Source: Sphingobacterium sp. HMA12 (GTDB taxonomy: Bacteria; Bacteroidota; Bacteroidia; Sphingobacteriales; Sphingobacteriaceae). From it: a stretch of DNA of 64,000 bases. Each line of letters opens with the position of its first letter. Position 1 is the first letter of the stretch. Under the pieces are notes generated by a model, which searched no databases, had not been told where the DNA came from, and saw only the letters and a list, made by a program, of their open reading frames with translations. The stretch spans positions 1,778,691 through 1,842,690 of the forward strand of contig NZ_BEYR01000001.1 of assembly GCF_002933815.1 (NCBI RefSeq), read 5' to 3'. Shown here one piece after another: positions 27,532 through 36,805 of this stretch. The position numbers and the translations under genes are program-made.

Positions 27532-28512
27532 ATGGAAACAATCAGAAACGCAAAACAGATCAAAGATGAAGTTTCTTTGGTTGACTTTCTCGCCCGCTTG
27601 GGTCATCACCCATCTCGTAAATCAGGTAAAGAACTATTTTATAGTAGTATGCTCCGTAAAGAAAATACACCGTCGCTATGCGTAAATGAACAATTAGACG
27701 TTTGGTTCGACCACGGAGGTGCCAATACCTCTGGTATAAAGGGTGGTAATGTTATTGATTTTGCATTAGCATTTTGGCATCCTACAACTTTTAAGGAAGC
27801 CCTTGATAAAATAAATCAAATCATGCTCCTTCCAACTAAAATTGTCTCCCTAAATACAGATAGAAAAATCCGGCCACGCATGAAGGCGACTCGTCTCGCC
27901 AATTACAAAATTCAGGAGATTAAAGAACTTGGCAACAATCATTCGATCGAACAGTATCTTAAAAAACGTGGTATTTGGGAGCAGGCACAAGGAAAGATTA
28001 AAGAAATCTATTATAGTATTGAAACTGGACCAAAAAAAGGTAAAACTTACTTCTCCGCTGGATGGCCGAATGAAAATGAAGGTTGGGAGCTCCGAAATAA
28101 AGTAGGTGTTTTCGATTTCAAATCCTGTCTTGGTCGAAAGGGAATTTCAGTTATCGATGGGGACACAAATAAACTGTCGATGTTCGAAGGCTTTCTGGAT
28201 TATTTAAGCTGGAAAAAAGATAATCCCAATGCTACCGATTCTATTATTGTCCTCAATTCTGTCAATCTACTGGATATTGCTGTGAAAAAAGCACGTGATT
28301 TTTTAAATATTGATGTATACTTTGATCACGACAACGCCGGTGATACAGCCTTCAAACTGATTAAAAAAGAGATTCCTCATGCAATTGATTGCTCGCATAT
28401 TTACGGCAATTTCAAAGATTACAACGAGATGTTGCTTGCCCGAAAAAATACCCGTATGCCGTGGGAAGAAGATAATATATTTGAAAAAATCTTAGCAACC
28501 TATAAACGTTAA
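27532..28512 (+). CDS. Toprim-domain DNA primase-like protein
   Basis: A 326-residue protein. The N-terminal third has the CHC2 primase layout (ENTPSLCVNEQ, GGNVIDFALAFW) but lacks the zinc-binding Cys/His set. A Toprim domain follows with the catalytic E219 (MFEGFLDYL) and D265-H-D267 (YFDHDNAG). Such proteins are common on Bacteroidota mobile elements, where they are thought to prime complementary-strand synthesis of the transferred single strand. The ATG is preceded by a non-coding leader with terminator. It is followed by the probable oriT region. Confidence 0.85.
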   Translation: METIRNAKQIKDEVSLVDFLARLGHHPSRKSGKELFYSSMLRKENTPSLCVNEQLDVWFDHGGANTSGIKGGNVIDFALAFWHPTTFKEALDKINQIMLLPTKIVSLNTDRKIRPRMKATRLANYKIQEIKELGNNHSIEQYLKKRGIWEQAQGKIKEIYYSIETGPKKGKTYFSAGWPNENEGWELRNKVGVFDFKSCLGRKGISVIDGDTNKLSMFEGFLDYLSWKKDNPNATDSIIVLNSVNLLDIAVKKARDFLNIDVYFDHDNAGDTAFKLIKKEIPHAIDCSHIYGNFKDYNEMLLARKNTRMPWEEDNIFEKILATYKR

Positions 28513-28965
28513 ATATACTTTTTCGAATTAGGCCATAGGGCTTTTATTAAATTGGCCATTATGCAATACAGCAAAATAGCAACTATACTATTTATACAGT
28601 AAGCATTATATATAATAGGCTATGAACCTATCGGTCAAATAGGCTTGACTATGTTGTTGCTGATGTGCTATTAATCAGGCTAAATTGCTATATAGCTAAA
28701 CAGCTAATCGCATAAAACCATAAAAATGATTATGCTAAACTCCCCCCTACACTATCATGCTTATCTAATGCTATGCTTGCTTAGATAAGCTCAGGTAAAA
28801 AAAACATTCTTGTTTTGCAACCTGCAAGTTGTGTTTTCGGGTACCCTGAAAACCACCTTGCCTTTACCCTGCGGCGCCCCTATTGGGGAGCTGCTGGCCA
28901 AAGGGAGAAAAACCTTCGCAACTCGGTTTTTCTTTCTTTTTGCTGGGAATAGCCTCTTAAAGGAC
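28513..28965. other. Candidate origin of transfer (oriT) region
   Basis: A 453-base non-coding stretch directly before mobA, where CTnDOT-type elements carry oriT. It contains inverted repeats GCTTATCTAA/TTAGATAAGC (28759-28768 with 28781-28790), GTTTTCGGG/CCCTGAAAAC-type (28833-28853, one G-U) and AGAAAAACC/GGTTTTTCT (28906-28914 with 28925-28933), plus many TAGGC and AGCTA short repeats at 28540-28720. No nick site can be read directly. Confidence 0.5.
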
Positions 28966-29379
28966 ATGAAAAAAGCTCAAAAAAAGCCAGGTAGACCACC
29001 GATGCTAACCGGAAAACGGACAAATATTATCAAAGCCAAACTCACCGACGAAGAATTAAAGGCATTGATCGAAATCCAAAAAACATCCGGTTTAAACCGG
29101 ATGGAGCTCATACGCAGACGTGTGCTCAGCAAAGGAGCGCCAATCATTATCAACGTTAATGAACTGCTTCACACTCTTGATGCGATCGGCACGAAACTGG
29201 GAAGAGCAGGAAATAATATCAATCAACTGGCTCGACATGCCAATATACTCAACAAACAAGGCCAGCTAAATGACCAGATTGTGAAAGATTTTAACAATCT
29301 ATTTTCTGCCTATATCCAACGGCAGCAAGAACTCGAAAAGCAACTCCGTCATATTCTCAGGGCAATGAGATTACGTTAA
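28966..29379 (+). CDS. mobA: Mobilisation accessory protein MobA (MobC/RHH fold)
   Basis: A 137-residue oriT-binding protein. A basic N-terminus (KKAQKKPGRPP) precedes a ribbon-helix-helix-like segment (IIKAKLTDEELKALIEIQ) and the mobilisation-protein signature KLGRAGNNINQLARHAN. In CTnDOT-like elements such a protein helps the relaxase recognise and nick oriT. The open frame extends 52 codons upstream through the candidate oriT, but the family begins at this ATG. The relaxase gene follows after about 80 bases. Confidence 0.85.
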   Translation: MKKAQKKPGRPPMLTGKRTNIIKAKLTDEELKALIEIQKTSGLNRMELIRRRVLSKGAPIIINVNELLHTLDAIGTKLGRAGNNINQLARHANILNKQGQLNDQIVKDFNNLFSAYIQRQQELEKQLRHILRAMRLR

Positions 29380-29460
29380 TACCAAATCATTTATGCTTCT
29401 TTCCCCTTATTCTTAATCCATGATTCTATTTAGCATATCAAATTTAATTTCTAATCCAAA

Positions 29461-30660
29461 ATGATTGTCAAGATTCTCAAAAAATCGACAACTTTCAAAG
29501 CAGTAAATTACAATACAGGCAAAGTCGACAAAAACAAAGGAGAATTGCTTCTGGTGAAAAATTTTGGTATGCTTCAGGGAATTGAAAATCTACGTCCACA
29601 AGATTATATCAATTATCTCGAAACTGTTTCTTCTTCTAGCACACGTATCAAATATCCCCAGTTCCATGTAGCCATATCCACCAAAGGACGACAGCACAGC
29701 AAAGAAGAACTTTCGGCTATCGCACAGAAATGGATGGAAGGAATGGGTTACGGAGGGCAGCCGTATTTACTGATCTTTCACAAAGACACAAACAACAACC
29801 ATGTACATCTGGTGTCCACACGTGTAGGAAGGGACGGAAAAAAAATCTCCGATAGATTTGAGAAACTGCGTGCATATAAGGTTTTGGACCATATTATGAA
29901 TATTAACGAAAACCAGGTACTAAAGGATCAACTAGAAAAAGCTTTGTCCTATAATTTCCCAACTCGCGCCCAATTTATGATGCTTCTCGAATCAAAAGGT
30001 TATCTTCTTGATCTGACTCCAAAAGCTTACACTATAAATAAAAATGGTCAACATATTGGTTCAATTGATCTAACCGAAATCGACCGGAAAATAGCCGAAC
30101 GAAGGAAAGACAGCGCAAGAGTGATGCAGATCCGGGCGATCCTTGAAAAATACAGATCCATCTATGACACCTCAATAAATAACACTGAACATGGCTACAG
30201 CTCTGACTTTGCCGAATTTCTTCGTAAAAATTTTGGTCTGGAAATCTTCTTCCACAGAAAAGAGGGAAAGCAGTCCTATGGTTATACGCTCATCGATCAT
30301 GCGAAACGAGCAGTCTATAAAGGCAGTGAAATTATGGCTCTTAAAGACATTGCCAATGTAAAACCTGATCAGACCAATGAATCAAAGAATGAAACGATAA
30401 AAACAGGGATTCAACTGGCTTATGTCGATAACAAAGGGAATCTTAACAGAGAAAGTGAAGAGAAAATTCAACTTGGAAACTCTGATAATGAATTAGACCA
30501 TACTCTATCAAATGATATTCCATTCGCAATGCTCGCTCCGTCCGAACTGGAATTCTATGTCCCTGTTCCTGAAATCAATATTTCCGACGATATTGATGAC
30601 GAAGCTATCCTGGGAAGAAACCGCCGGCGCAAGCGTAAGTCCAGGACAAATAACAGATAA
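29461..30660 (+). CDS. mobB: Relaxase MobB
   Basis: A 399-residue relaxase/mobilisation nuclease that would nick oriT, remain bound to the 5' end and pilot the strand into the recipient. The N-terminal catalytic domain (1-170) shows the metal-binding histidines H106 (IFHKDT) and H114-x-H116 (NHVHLVSTRV), and a candidate nucleophile tyrosine in the stretch PQDYINYLE. The C-terminal part (about 200-399) is variable and ends in a basic tail (NRRRKRKSRTNNR). It lies between mobA and traA on the same strand. Confidence 0.9.
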   Translation: MIVKILKKSTTFKAVNYNTGKVDKNKGELLLVKNFGMLQGIENLRPQDYINYLETVSSSSTRIKYPQFHVAISTKGRQHSKEELSAIAQKWMEGMGYGGQPYLLIFHKDTNNNHVHLVSTRVGRDGKKISDRFEKLRAYKVLDHIMNINENQVLKDQLEKALSYNFPTRAQFMMLLESKGYLLDLTPKAYTINKNGQHIGSIDLTEIDRKIAERRKDSARVMQIRAILEKYRSIYDTSINNTEHGYSSDFAEFLRKNFGLEIFFHRKEGKQSYGYTLIDHAKRAVYKGSEIMALKDIANVKPDQTNESKNETIKTGIQLAYVDNKGNLNRESEEKIQLGNSDNELDHTLSNDIPFAMLAPSELEFYVPVPEINISDDIDDEAILGRNRRRKRKSRTNNR

Positions 30661-30687
30661 CTCTAACCATCTCAAAATTTCTGAATT

Positions 30688-31323
30688 ATGGTCATTCTCA
30701 TAGGAAACCAAAAAGGTGGAGCAGGAAAAAGTACACTTACCCTGCTTCTTGCCAATTACCTCACTTCTGTACATGAAGAAAAAGTCACTGTCCTAGATAT
30801 GGATTACCAACAGTCGGTGTCATCAAAATACGAAAAAGCTAAGGTTCTGGAGAACGAAGCGCCCTACGAAATCCTCGCAGTTGATCTCTCTCAGTTTCCG
30901 GCATTAATCAAAGTTCTGACGAAAAACACAAAGGAAATGGTTCTAATCGACCTGCCCGGAAAAATGGATGATGATTTGCTGATACCGGTCATTCTCTCCG
31001 GTAACATTATCCTCTGCCCATTTAATTACGATGAATTTTCGGTCGACTCTACCCTGCTTTTCGCCATGGTCGTCAAGAAAATAAATACTAAGGCGCCGAT
31101 GATATTTATTCCAAACCGGATCAAATCAAACGTAAGATACGATACCCAAATGGAAGTGGACAGAGTGATGACTAAATTTGGTACCATAACCCCCATTATT
31201 GCTGACAGGATAGATTTCCAGCGTGTAAACACACTCCAGACACCAACAATTGTACTACCAGTCATTTTACCCATACTGAGTCAGATCTATGACAACTATA
31301 TCAAGAAGCAAAAATCCGAATGA
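30688..31323 (+). CDS. traA: ParA-family ATPase TraA
   Basis: A 211-residue P-loop ATPase with the deviant Walker A of the ParA/MinD group (GNQKGGAGKST, residues 6-16) and a Walker B-like VLIDLPGK. At the head of Bacteroidota tra operons such proteins are named TraA. Their exact role is unclear; positioning of the transfer machinery or maintenance of the excised circle are both possible. It overlaps the next gene by four bases (ATGA), so translation is probably coupled. Confidence 0.87.
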   Translation: MVILIGNQKGGAGKSTLTLLLANYLTSVHEEKVTVLDMDYQQSVSSKYEKAKVLENEAPYEILAVDLSQFPALIKVLTKNTKEMVLIDLPGKMDDDLLIPVILSGNIILCPFNYDEFSVDSTLLFAMVVKKINTKAPMIFIPNRIKSNVRYDTQMEVDRVMTKFGTITPIIADRIDFQRVNTLQTPTIVLPVILPILSQIYDNYIKKQKSE

Positions 31324-31688
31324 ACGATATCAAATCCCTTGCCGACAGGCTCCGTGACCAGCTCCGCACCGGAGATGCCGACCCGAAAAGCCAAGCGAAA
31401 TCAAAAAAAGAACCCCCTACAGATTCAAAAAGAGAAAAAAAAGATCCTCTTCCCAATCAGGAGAATGCTACAGCCTTCTTTAACGAAATGTTGAATTTTC
31501 AGGTTGAACTGACAGAAAAAAGCCTCATCAGGGTTGACAAAAAAACACTGAATCTGCTCAAACGTATTAAACTCACCCAAGGAGTGGATATGAACCGATT
31601 TATCATCTATGCGCTCCATCAATATCTCTCCCAGAATCCCTGGCTATCCGATTACATTAATGAAACCCTTAAAAACACAGAACTATGA
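31320..31688 (+). CDS. TraB/TraC-like small protein (DUF3408-like)
   Basis: A 122-residue cytoplasmic protein. The first 50 residues are charged and disordered (KSKKEPPTDSKREKKD). The rest has a ribbon-helix-helix-like pattern (KKTLNLLKRIKLTQGVDMNRF) resembling the DUF3408 proteins that follow TraA in CTnDOT-type operons. The partner relation to the ParA-like ATPase suggests a ParB-like DNA-binding adaptor. It overlaps both neighbours by four bases. Confidence 0.65.
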   Translation: MNDIKSLADRLRDQLRTGDADPKSQAKSKKEPPTDSKREKKDPLPNQENATAFFNEMLNFQVELTEKSLIRVDKKTLNLLKRIKLTQGVDMNRFIIYALHQYLSQNPWLSDYINETLKNTEL

Positions 31689-32032
31689 ACTGGACAAATT
31701 TTCTGGTAATCCTGACATTCTCCTATCTGGCTTATTACGGAATTAACCTCCTCTATGATCTCTTTATTTCACATAAAGGATCCCCCTCCGGCACTAACGA
31801 TGAAACCCTAATTTTCGAAGAACATATCCAGCCTCAGCTTATCGAATACCAAAAACCTTCCTTAACAACGGACGATACAACCGAAAAAGAAGCTGTCCAA
31901 CCAATAAATTCCCCAAAAATTGCAAGACAGGCTACCGACAAACTGATGTCCACCGGAGCGGTAAGTATCAAAGAACTCTTTAACCTGGCCAAAAACAATC
32001 TCATCGAACATACCAGTACTATACCTTATTAA
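31685..32032 (+). CDS. TraD-like membrane-anchored small protein
   Basis: A 115-residue protein with one N-terminal transmembrane helix (about 5-27, FLVILTFSYLAYYGINLLYD) and a cytoplasmic tail rich in acidic and polar residues. It sits at the place where CTnDOT-like operons encode TraD, but the sequence offers no catalytic motif. It overlaps the previous gene by four bases and lies three bases before the next, so it is firmly part of the operon. Confidence 0.6.
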   Translation: MNWTNFLVILTFSYLAYYGINLLYDLFISHKGSPSGTNDETLIFEEHIQPQLIEYQKPSLTTDDTTEKEAVQPINSPKIARQATDKLMSTGAVSIKELFNLAKNNLIEHTSTIPY

Positions 32033-32035
32033 AAT

Positions 32036-32350
32036 ATGTGGCAAAAGCACATGTTATGGACGGCAACTGCCGTCCTTTTTTTTATGGCGGCAGAAACAGC
32101 GGCAGCACAACCCGGTATCAGTGAATTCTATCAGGTTTCCGGCGAAATGCACCGATGGTACTTTAGCCTTTCCGACCTGATTTTAGTGATCGGCGCCATA
32201 TCTGGAATACTCGGTGGATTGCGCATCTACAGCAACTGGCAATCCGGTAAAACCCACCACATCGACGCCCAGGTTATGGGTTGGTTCTTTTCCTGCCTGT
32301 TCCTGATCATTGTCGGTGCCTTCATCAAAGCCCTCTACGGGATCTATTAA
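32036..32350 (+). CDS. TraE-like DUF4134 membrane protein, first copy
   Basis: A 104-residue protein with a signal peptide (1-24, ending TAAAQ) and two further hydrophobic helices (about 45-65 and 82-102). The LVIGAISGILGGLRIYSNW and MGWFFSCLFL stretches are typical of the DUF4134/TraE family. Size and topology recall VirB2-type pilins, so it may form the conjugative pilus or a core channel. It is the first of two related genes in a row. Compared with the next copy its mature N-terminus is longer and less Ala/Thr-rich. Confidence 0.78.
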   Translation: MWQKHMLWTATAVLFFMAAETAAAQPGISEFYQVSGEMHRWYFSLSDLILVIGAISGILGGLRIYSNWQSGKTHHIDAQVMGWFFSCLFLIIVGAFIKALYGIY

Positions 32351-32378
32351 TCCTTTTCTAATCCTTTAATAATTTCAG

Positions 32379-32693
32379 ATGACAGTAAAAACAAAAAAAC
32401 TGTTCGTTTTCGCAGCGCTTTTCCTCGGCGCAGCAAACACGCTATTTGCCCAAACTGCGGGTGGCACGCTAGGTATTGATGCAGCAACCTCCTCGCTGAC
32501 ATCTTATGTTGATCCTGTATCGACTTTAACACTGGCAATTGGTGCAGTGGTAGGTATTGTGGGCGGTGTAAGGGTTTACATCAAGTGGAACTCCGGCGAT
32601 AACGACATCAACAAAGAACTGATGGGATGGGGCGGTTCCTGTCTCTTTCTTGTGCTCGTTTCCGTCGTCATCAAAGCCTTCTTTGGCGTTTGA
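32379..32693 (+). CDS. traE: TraE (DUF4134), second copy
   Basis: A 104-residue protein with a signal peptide (about 1-25, ending LFAQ) and two transmembrane helices containing TLAIGAVVGIVGGVRVYIKW and MGWGGSCLFLVLVSVV. This is the canonical TraE of Bacteroidota conjugative transposons, a VirB2-like candidate pilin. It is clearly homologous to the gene just upstream. The stop codon overlaps the traF start (TGATG), implying coupled translation. Confidence 0.85.
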   Translation: MTVKTKKLFVFAALFLGAANTLFAQTAGGTLGIDAATSSLTSYVDPVSTLTLAIGAVVGIVGGVRVYIKWNSGDNDINKELMGWGGSCLFLVLVSVVIKAFFGV

Positions 32694-32992
32694 TGATGAC
32701 AAAGTACTCCATCTACAAGGGGCTCCAAAAGCCCCTTGTTTATCGTGGCTTCAAAGGCAGGTTTATCGGCTGGGGAATCGGTTTCCTAGTTCTGGGACTG
32801 GTTGGTGGTGGCCTGACCGGAGCGTTGACAAATATGTATCTCGGCGGGATAATAACCATACTGACCATAGCAGCAGGACTTACGTTCACCTTCTCCAGAC
32901 AGAAAGACGGCCTGCACGATAAAACACGGAACAAAGGTATTTCTATCCATCCCATACGCCTCAAGAAAAAATATGCAGACCCATTCTTATAA
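32693..32992 (+). CDS. traF: TraF (DUF4133), VirB3-like
   Basis: A 99-residue inner-membrane protein: MMTKYSIYKGLQKPLVYRG, then two helices (about 27-47 and 51-66) and a basic tail. The DUF4133/TraF family corresponds to VirB3, a small partner of the VirB4 ATPase encoded next. The start ATG overlaps the traE stop codon; a longer open frame runs 22 codons further upstream inside traE and is rejected. Its 3' end overlaps traG by 20 bases. Confidence 0.87.
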   Translation: MMTKYSIYKGLQKPLVYRGFKGRFIGWGIGFLVLGLVGGGLTGALTNMYLGGIITILTIAAGLTFTFSRQKDGLHDKTRNKGISIHPIRLKKKYADPFL

Positions 32993-35453
32993 ATCTATTT
33001 TTAAACTGCCCTATGCGGGAATTGACCATTATAATGGCCATGCACTTCTATTTGGTGAAAGAGGCGATTTTTCCGCCATTTTCAGCCTGCAAAATCCAGT
33101 GATGCAATACGGGGCCGATCCAGCTCCTTACATGACCTATCATTCCCTGCTCCTTAATCTGGTAAAGATCCTCGGTGAGGGATATATCATCCAAAAACAG
33201 GATATATTCTCCAGAAAAACCTTTCAGGGAAACAGAAAAAGTGAGTTCCTCCAACAGAAGTACGATGATCATTTTCAAGGCCGGGAATACACGGAGATCA
33301 CTACCTATCTAACCATAACAAAACAGGTGAAAAAGGGCGCATTCTACGTTTACGACAAGAAGATACTCGCTGATTTCGCCCACCAGATGGAAAAGGTTCA
33401 CGATCTGCTGCTGGGTGTAGAGCTTAATCCCAAACAGTTAAAAGAGGCGGAGATTAACTGTTTCATATCCCGCATCCTTGCCGTCGATTTCTCCTCAGAA
33501 AACATTACTCTGGAAAATATACGTTCTGGGGACAGCGAACTGGGTTTGGGAGACCGCGCCTTGCGGAATATCACCCTTATCAATACAGATTCCATCGACC
33601 TTCCTGAATCCATTGGTACCTATGCACATAAACAGGATGGCGGAAACCTTCGGGAATTTCCCATTGATAATCTCTTTTTTTTACACCATGTACCAGAATA
33701 TCGTTGCATTATTTATAACCAGCTTATAGAGATCCCAGCGCAGCAACTGACTTTGAACAAACTCGAACTCAAGCGTAAACGCCATTCAGGTATTCCGGAT
33801 CCGGCCAACCTGATCTGCGTCGAAGACATCGACCAGTTACTGGTGGATGTAGCACGGGAAAACCAGCTTCTCGTAAATGCGCATTACAACATTGTACTCT
33901 GCGCAGATAACGATAAGCTCGGCAAGGCAGCTAATTATATCGAAGCTTCCCTCTTCCAGCAGGGCATCATCCCCTCTCGAAATGCCTACAACCAGCTGGA
34001 ACTTTTCCGTACCGCCCTTCCGGGAAATGGTATTGAACTCAAAAAATACGACTGGTTTCTCACCACCTCGGAAGCGGCCCTGTGCCTTTTTTTTAAAGAA
34101 TCCCTACAAAAGGATGAAGACTCTGACTTCCTTGTCCGATTTACAGACCGTCAAGGTCTACCGGTCGGTATTGATCTGGCAAACCTGCAGACCGGAAGGC
34201 TCAATAACCGCTCAAAATTTACGTTGGGTCCCAGTGGGTCCGGGAAATCTTTTTTTATGAATGCGCTCGTCGAACAATACTGCCTTTATAACATGGACGT
34301 TGTGATAATCGACACCGGAGACAGTTATCAGGGACTATGCAGCTATTACGGGGGTAAGTATATCACTTATACTGAAGAAAACCCGCTTTCCATGAACCCT
34401 TTTGCCATGACCCAAAAAGAATTTAATCTGGAACAGAAAGACTTCCTTAAAACGCTCGTAGCGTTATTATGGAAAGGATCTGAGGGCGAGCTTACCCAAA
34501 TTGAGGACAGCGTTATCTCAAATGTCTTATCCTCATATTACTATGAATATTTTTGGCTGGATCCAGGTCCACAGCATCCACGAAGACCTGAAAAACTGGA
34601 TTTCGATTCTTTCTATATCTACTCGGTCGAAAGGATTAAAGAAATCACCGAGCAGGAGTCCGTCAGTTTTGATCTGGACGAATACCGCTACGTACTCCGT
34701 AAGTTTTATTCGGGCCAGGAGTTTGGTACATTATTGAACGAAGCGACCGACCAATCGCTGTTCACCGCACCTTTTATTGTCTTCGAAATAGACAATATTA
34801 AGGAGAACAAGATCATTTTCCCCATCGTTACCCTATCGATCATGTCTGTTTTCCTCCAAAAAATGCGACACCGGACAGACCGCCGTAAAGCCCTCATTGT
34901 GGAAGAAGCCTGGAAAGCAATCGCAAGCCCCATTATGGCGGGCTATATCCTCTACCTCTATAAAACGGTCCGTAAATTTTGGGGCGAGCTCACCGTTGTC
35001 ACCCAGGAGCTTGGCGACATTCTGGGCAATCCGATTGTCAAAGATAGTATCATAGCAAACTCTGATACGATCTGCCTGCTTGACCAGGGAAAATTCAGGG
35101 AAAATTATGACGAGATCGCCAAACTGCTCTCTATTACTGATACCGAAAAACGAAAGATCTTTACCATAAACCAGCTCGATAATAAAGATGGCCGTGAACG
35201 CTTTAAAGAAGTTTATATCCGCCGCGGAAATAGCGGTGAGGTCTATGGTGTAGAGGTGTCCATCTACCAATATCTGTGCTATACAACAGAAAAACCCGAG
35301 AAAAATGCGGTACAGATCTATGTAAAACTGTATGGAACCTATCAGGAAGCATTGCAGGCATTTGTTTCGGATATGCAGACCAGTGGGCTTGCACTGCCTG
35401 CATTCGTGTCCAAAGTCAACCAGGCCGGAATTCCCTTTCCTTCTATACAGTAA
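32973..35453 (+). CDS. traG: TraG, VirB4-type conjugation ATPase
   Basis: An 826-residue motor ATPase of the type IV secretion system, acting at the inner membrane in pilus assembly and substrate transfer. Walker A GPSGSGKS is at about 419-426 and Walker B ALIVEEAWK at about 639-647. The N-terminal half carries the TraG N-terminal domain of Bacteroidota elements. The gene overlaps traF and precedes a set of secreted-protein genes. It is the longest gene of the element. Confidence 0.94.
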   Translation: MQTHSYKSIFKLPYAGIDHYNGHALLFGERGDFSAIFSLQNPVMQYGADPAPYMTYHSLLLNLVKILGEGYIIQKQDIFSRKTFQGNRKSEFLQQKYDDHFQGREYTEITTYLTITKQVKKGAFYVYDKKILADFAHQMEKVHDLLLGVELNPKQLKEAEINCFISRILAVDFSSENITLENIRSGDSELGLGDRALRNITLINTDSIDLPESIGTYAHKQDGGNLREFPIDNLFFLHHVPEYRCIIYNQLIEIPAQQLTLNKLELKRKRHSGIPDPANLICVEDIDQLLVDVARENQLLVNAHYNIVLCADNDKLGKAANYIEASLFQQGIIPSRNAYNQLELFRTALPGNGIELKKYDWFLTTSEAALCLFFKESLQKDEDSDFLVRFTDRQGLPVGIDLANLQTGRLNNRSKFTLGPSGSGKSFFMNALVEQYCLYNMDVVIIDTGDSYQGLCSYYGGKYITYTEENPLSMNPFAMTQKEFNLEQKDFLKTLVALLWKGSEGELTQIEDSVISNVLSSYYYEYFWLDPGPQHPRRPEKLDFDSFYIYSVERIKEITEQESVSFDLDEYRYVLRKFYSGQEFGTLLNEATDQSLFTAPFIVFEIDNIKENKIIFPIVTLSIMSVFLQKMRHRTDRRKALIVEEAWKAIASPIMAGYILYLYKTVRKFWGELTVVTQELGDILGNPIVKDSIIANSDTICLLDQGKFRENYDEIAKLLSITDTEKRKIFTINQLDNKDGRERFKEVYIRRGNSGEVYGVEVSIYQYLCYTTEKPEKNAVQIYVKLYGTYQEALQAFVSDMQTSGLALPAFVSKVNQAGIPFPSIQ

Positions 35454-35486
35454 TGAAACCATGATTCTAAACAACTCCTCTTAAAC

Positions 35487-36149
35487 ATGAAAAAAATCTA
35501 TTTTATCCTGCTCCTTTTCCTGTTTTCCAGTTGGTCTCGGGCACAGATTTATGTTGATCCGGCGGTAGCGGCAGCCACTGCGGCCCACGCGTCCATAATG
35601 AACCGACAGCTGGATAACACGAACAATAACCTAACCCTCATCCAGCGTGGACAGCTTGCAGTTACCGGACAGTTGGTCATTGTCAATGACCTCCAGGACA
35701 AAATATATAAAGGTCTCAGTGAAGTTTCGGCGGTCGTACGCAATCTACTTGCCATAAAGGATATTACCGAAATCAGTTCTGATATCGTCCATGACGCAAA
35801 CAGGGCCATGGATATCGCCGGATCAAATCCTATCCTACTTTTATTTGCCGAGCAGGGAGTCCGTGAGTTTAAAACGCGTGCCACAGCATTGGTCACAGAA
35901 GTAGCATCTTTTGTCACCAAGGGAGGAAAAGATAATCTTATGGATTCTGGCGAACGCGCCAAACTGCTCAACAGGATCGTTAATGAGATGATTATTCTTC
36001 GGGGCATCGCATATGGCATGTACCGGACCATGTACTGGGCAAAACAGCGGGGAATCTTGAATTCCCTCAATCCATATGCCGGTTTTATCAACACGGATAA
36101 ACGGATCGCTGATGATATTATCCGAAATGCCAAATATCTCAAGCCATGA
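35487..36149 (+). CDS. Secreted tra-operon protein, paralogue 1
   Basis: A 220-residue protein with a signal peptide (1-19, ending SRAQ), then a mostly helical body. Conserved features shared with the next two genes are a region of the type ITEISSDIV, LLLFAEQGVREFKTRA and the C-terminal NPYAGFINTDKRIADDI. Its slot after TraG matches TraI (DUF4141) of CTnDOT, but I do not recognise the sequence as that family. Probably periplasmic and part of the T4SS channel. Its stop overlaps the next start by four bases. Confidence 0.7.
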   Translation: MKKIYFILLLFLFSSWSRAQIYVDPAVAAATAAHASIMNRQLDNTNNNLTLIQRGQLAVTGQLVIVNDLQDKIYKGLSEVSAVVRNLLAIKDITEISSDIVHDANRAMDIAGSNPILLLFAEQGVREFKTRATALVTEVASFVTKGGKDNLMDSGERAKLLNRIVNEMIILRGIAYGMYRTMYWAKQRGILNSLNPYAGFINTDKRIADDIIRNAKYLKP

Positions 36150-36805
36150 AGAAACTACTGATCCTAATCATAGCTATACTGTGTTTTTCTGCCTACGGGC
36201 ATGCGCAGCTCAATGTGGAACTGCTCCATCAATTGGTCCAGCATAGCAAGGACGAATATGGTCGGCAGACGACCGCGCGCAGCAGACAGGCTGTTACCTC
36301 GGCCAATGAACAGGTCAACCGTTCCAAAATGGATGAACTGAAACAAAAATACCGAAACCTGCAAGACCGTTTTCACATGCTAAGCCTTGCGATAGATGCT
36401 TCCCAGATAGCGCTGCAGGCCAGTCCCCTGATTTCTAAGATCATCGAAAATCAGGACAGAATTATCAGGCTTGCATCCGATGATCCTCTGCTCATTGCCC
36501 TGGCATTCCAAACGGAGATCGATATATCAGGTAGAGCTTACATGCTCAGCAGGTATCTCTATGCACTTGCATTGAGCCTCGGGGATCTTAACCAGATGAA
36601 ATCCAGTGACCGAAAATTGCTGTTCGGGCACGTGATCCGGGAACTGAGGATTATAGAAGGCAGCTCCCACGGTCTTGCGGTAAATATGTTTTATTCGAGC
36701 AGGAAAAAGATGGTCTCCGCTATGAATCCCTTTGATGGTTTTATAAACCGTGACCGGGAACTGGTGAACGACATTCTGGCAAAAGTCAAACAGATGAAAA
36801 AATGA
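36146..36805 (+). CDS. Secreted tra-operon protein, paralogue 2
   Basis: A 219-residue protein with a signal peptide (1-20, ending GHAQ). It is the most divergent of the three tandem copies but keeps the C-terminal signature NPFDGFINRDRELVNDI and the helical body (IENQDRIIRLASDDPLLIALAF). A coiled-coil-prone stretch lies at about 55-80 (KMDELKQKYRNLQDRF). It overlaps both neighbours by four bases, so the three are translated as a set. Its function is unknown; it may be a subunit of a hetero-oligomer. Confidence 0.68.
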   Translation: MKKLLILIIAILCFSAYGHAQLNVELLHQLVQHSKDEYGRQTTARSRQAVTSANEQVNRSKMDELKQKYRNLQDRFHMLSLAIDASQIALQASPLISKIIENQDRIIRLASDDPLLIALAFQTEIDISGRAYMLSRYLYALALSLGDLNQMKSSDRKLLFGHVIRELRIIEGSSHGLAVNMFYSSRKKMVSAMNPFDGFINRDRELVNDILAKVKQMKK

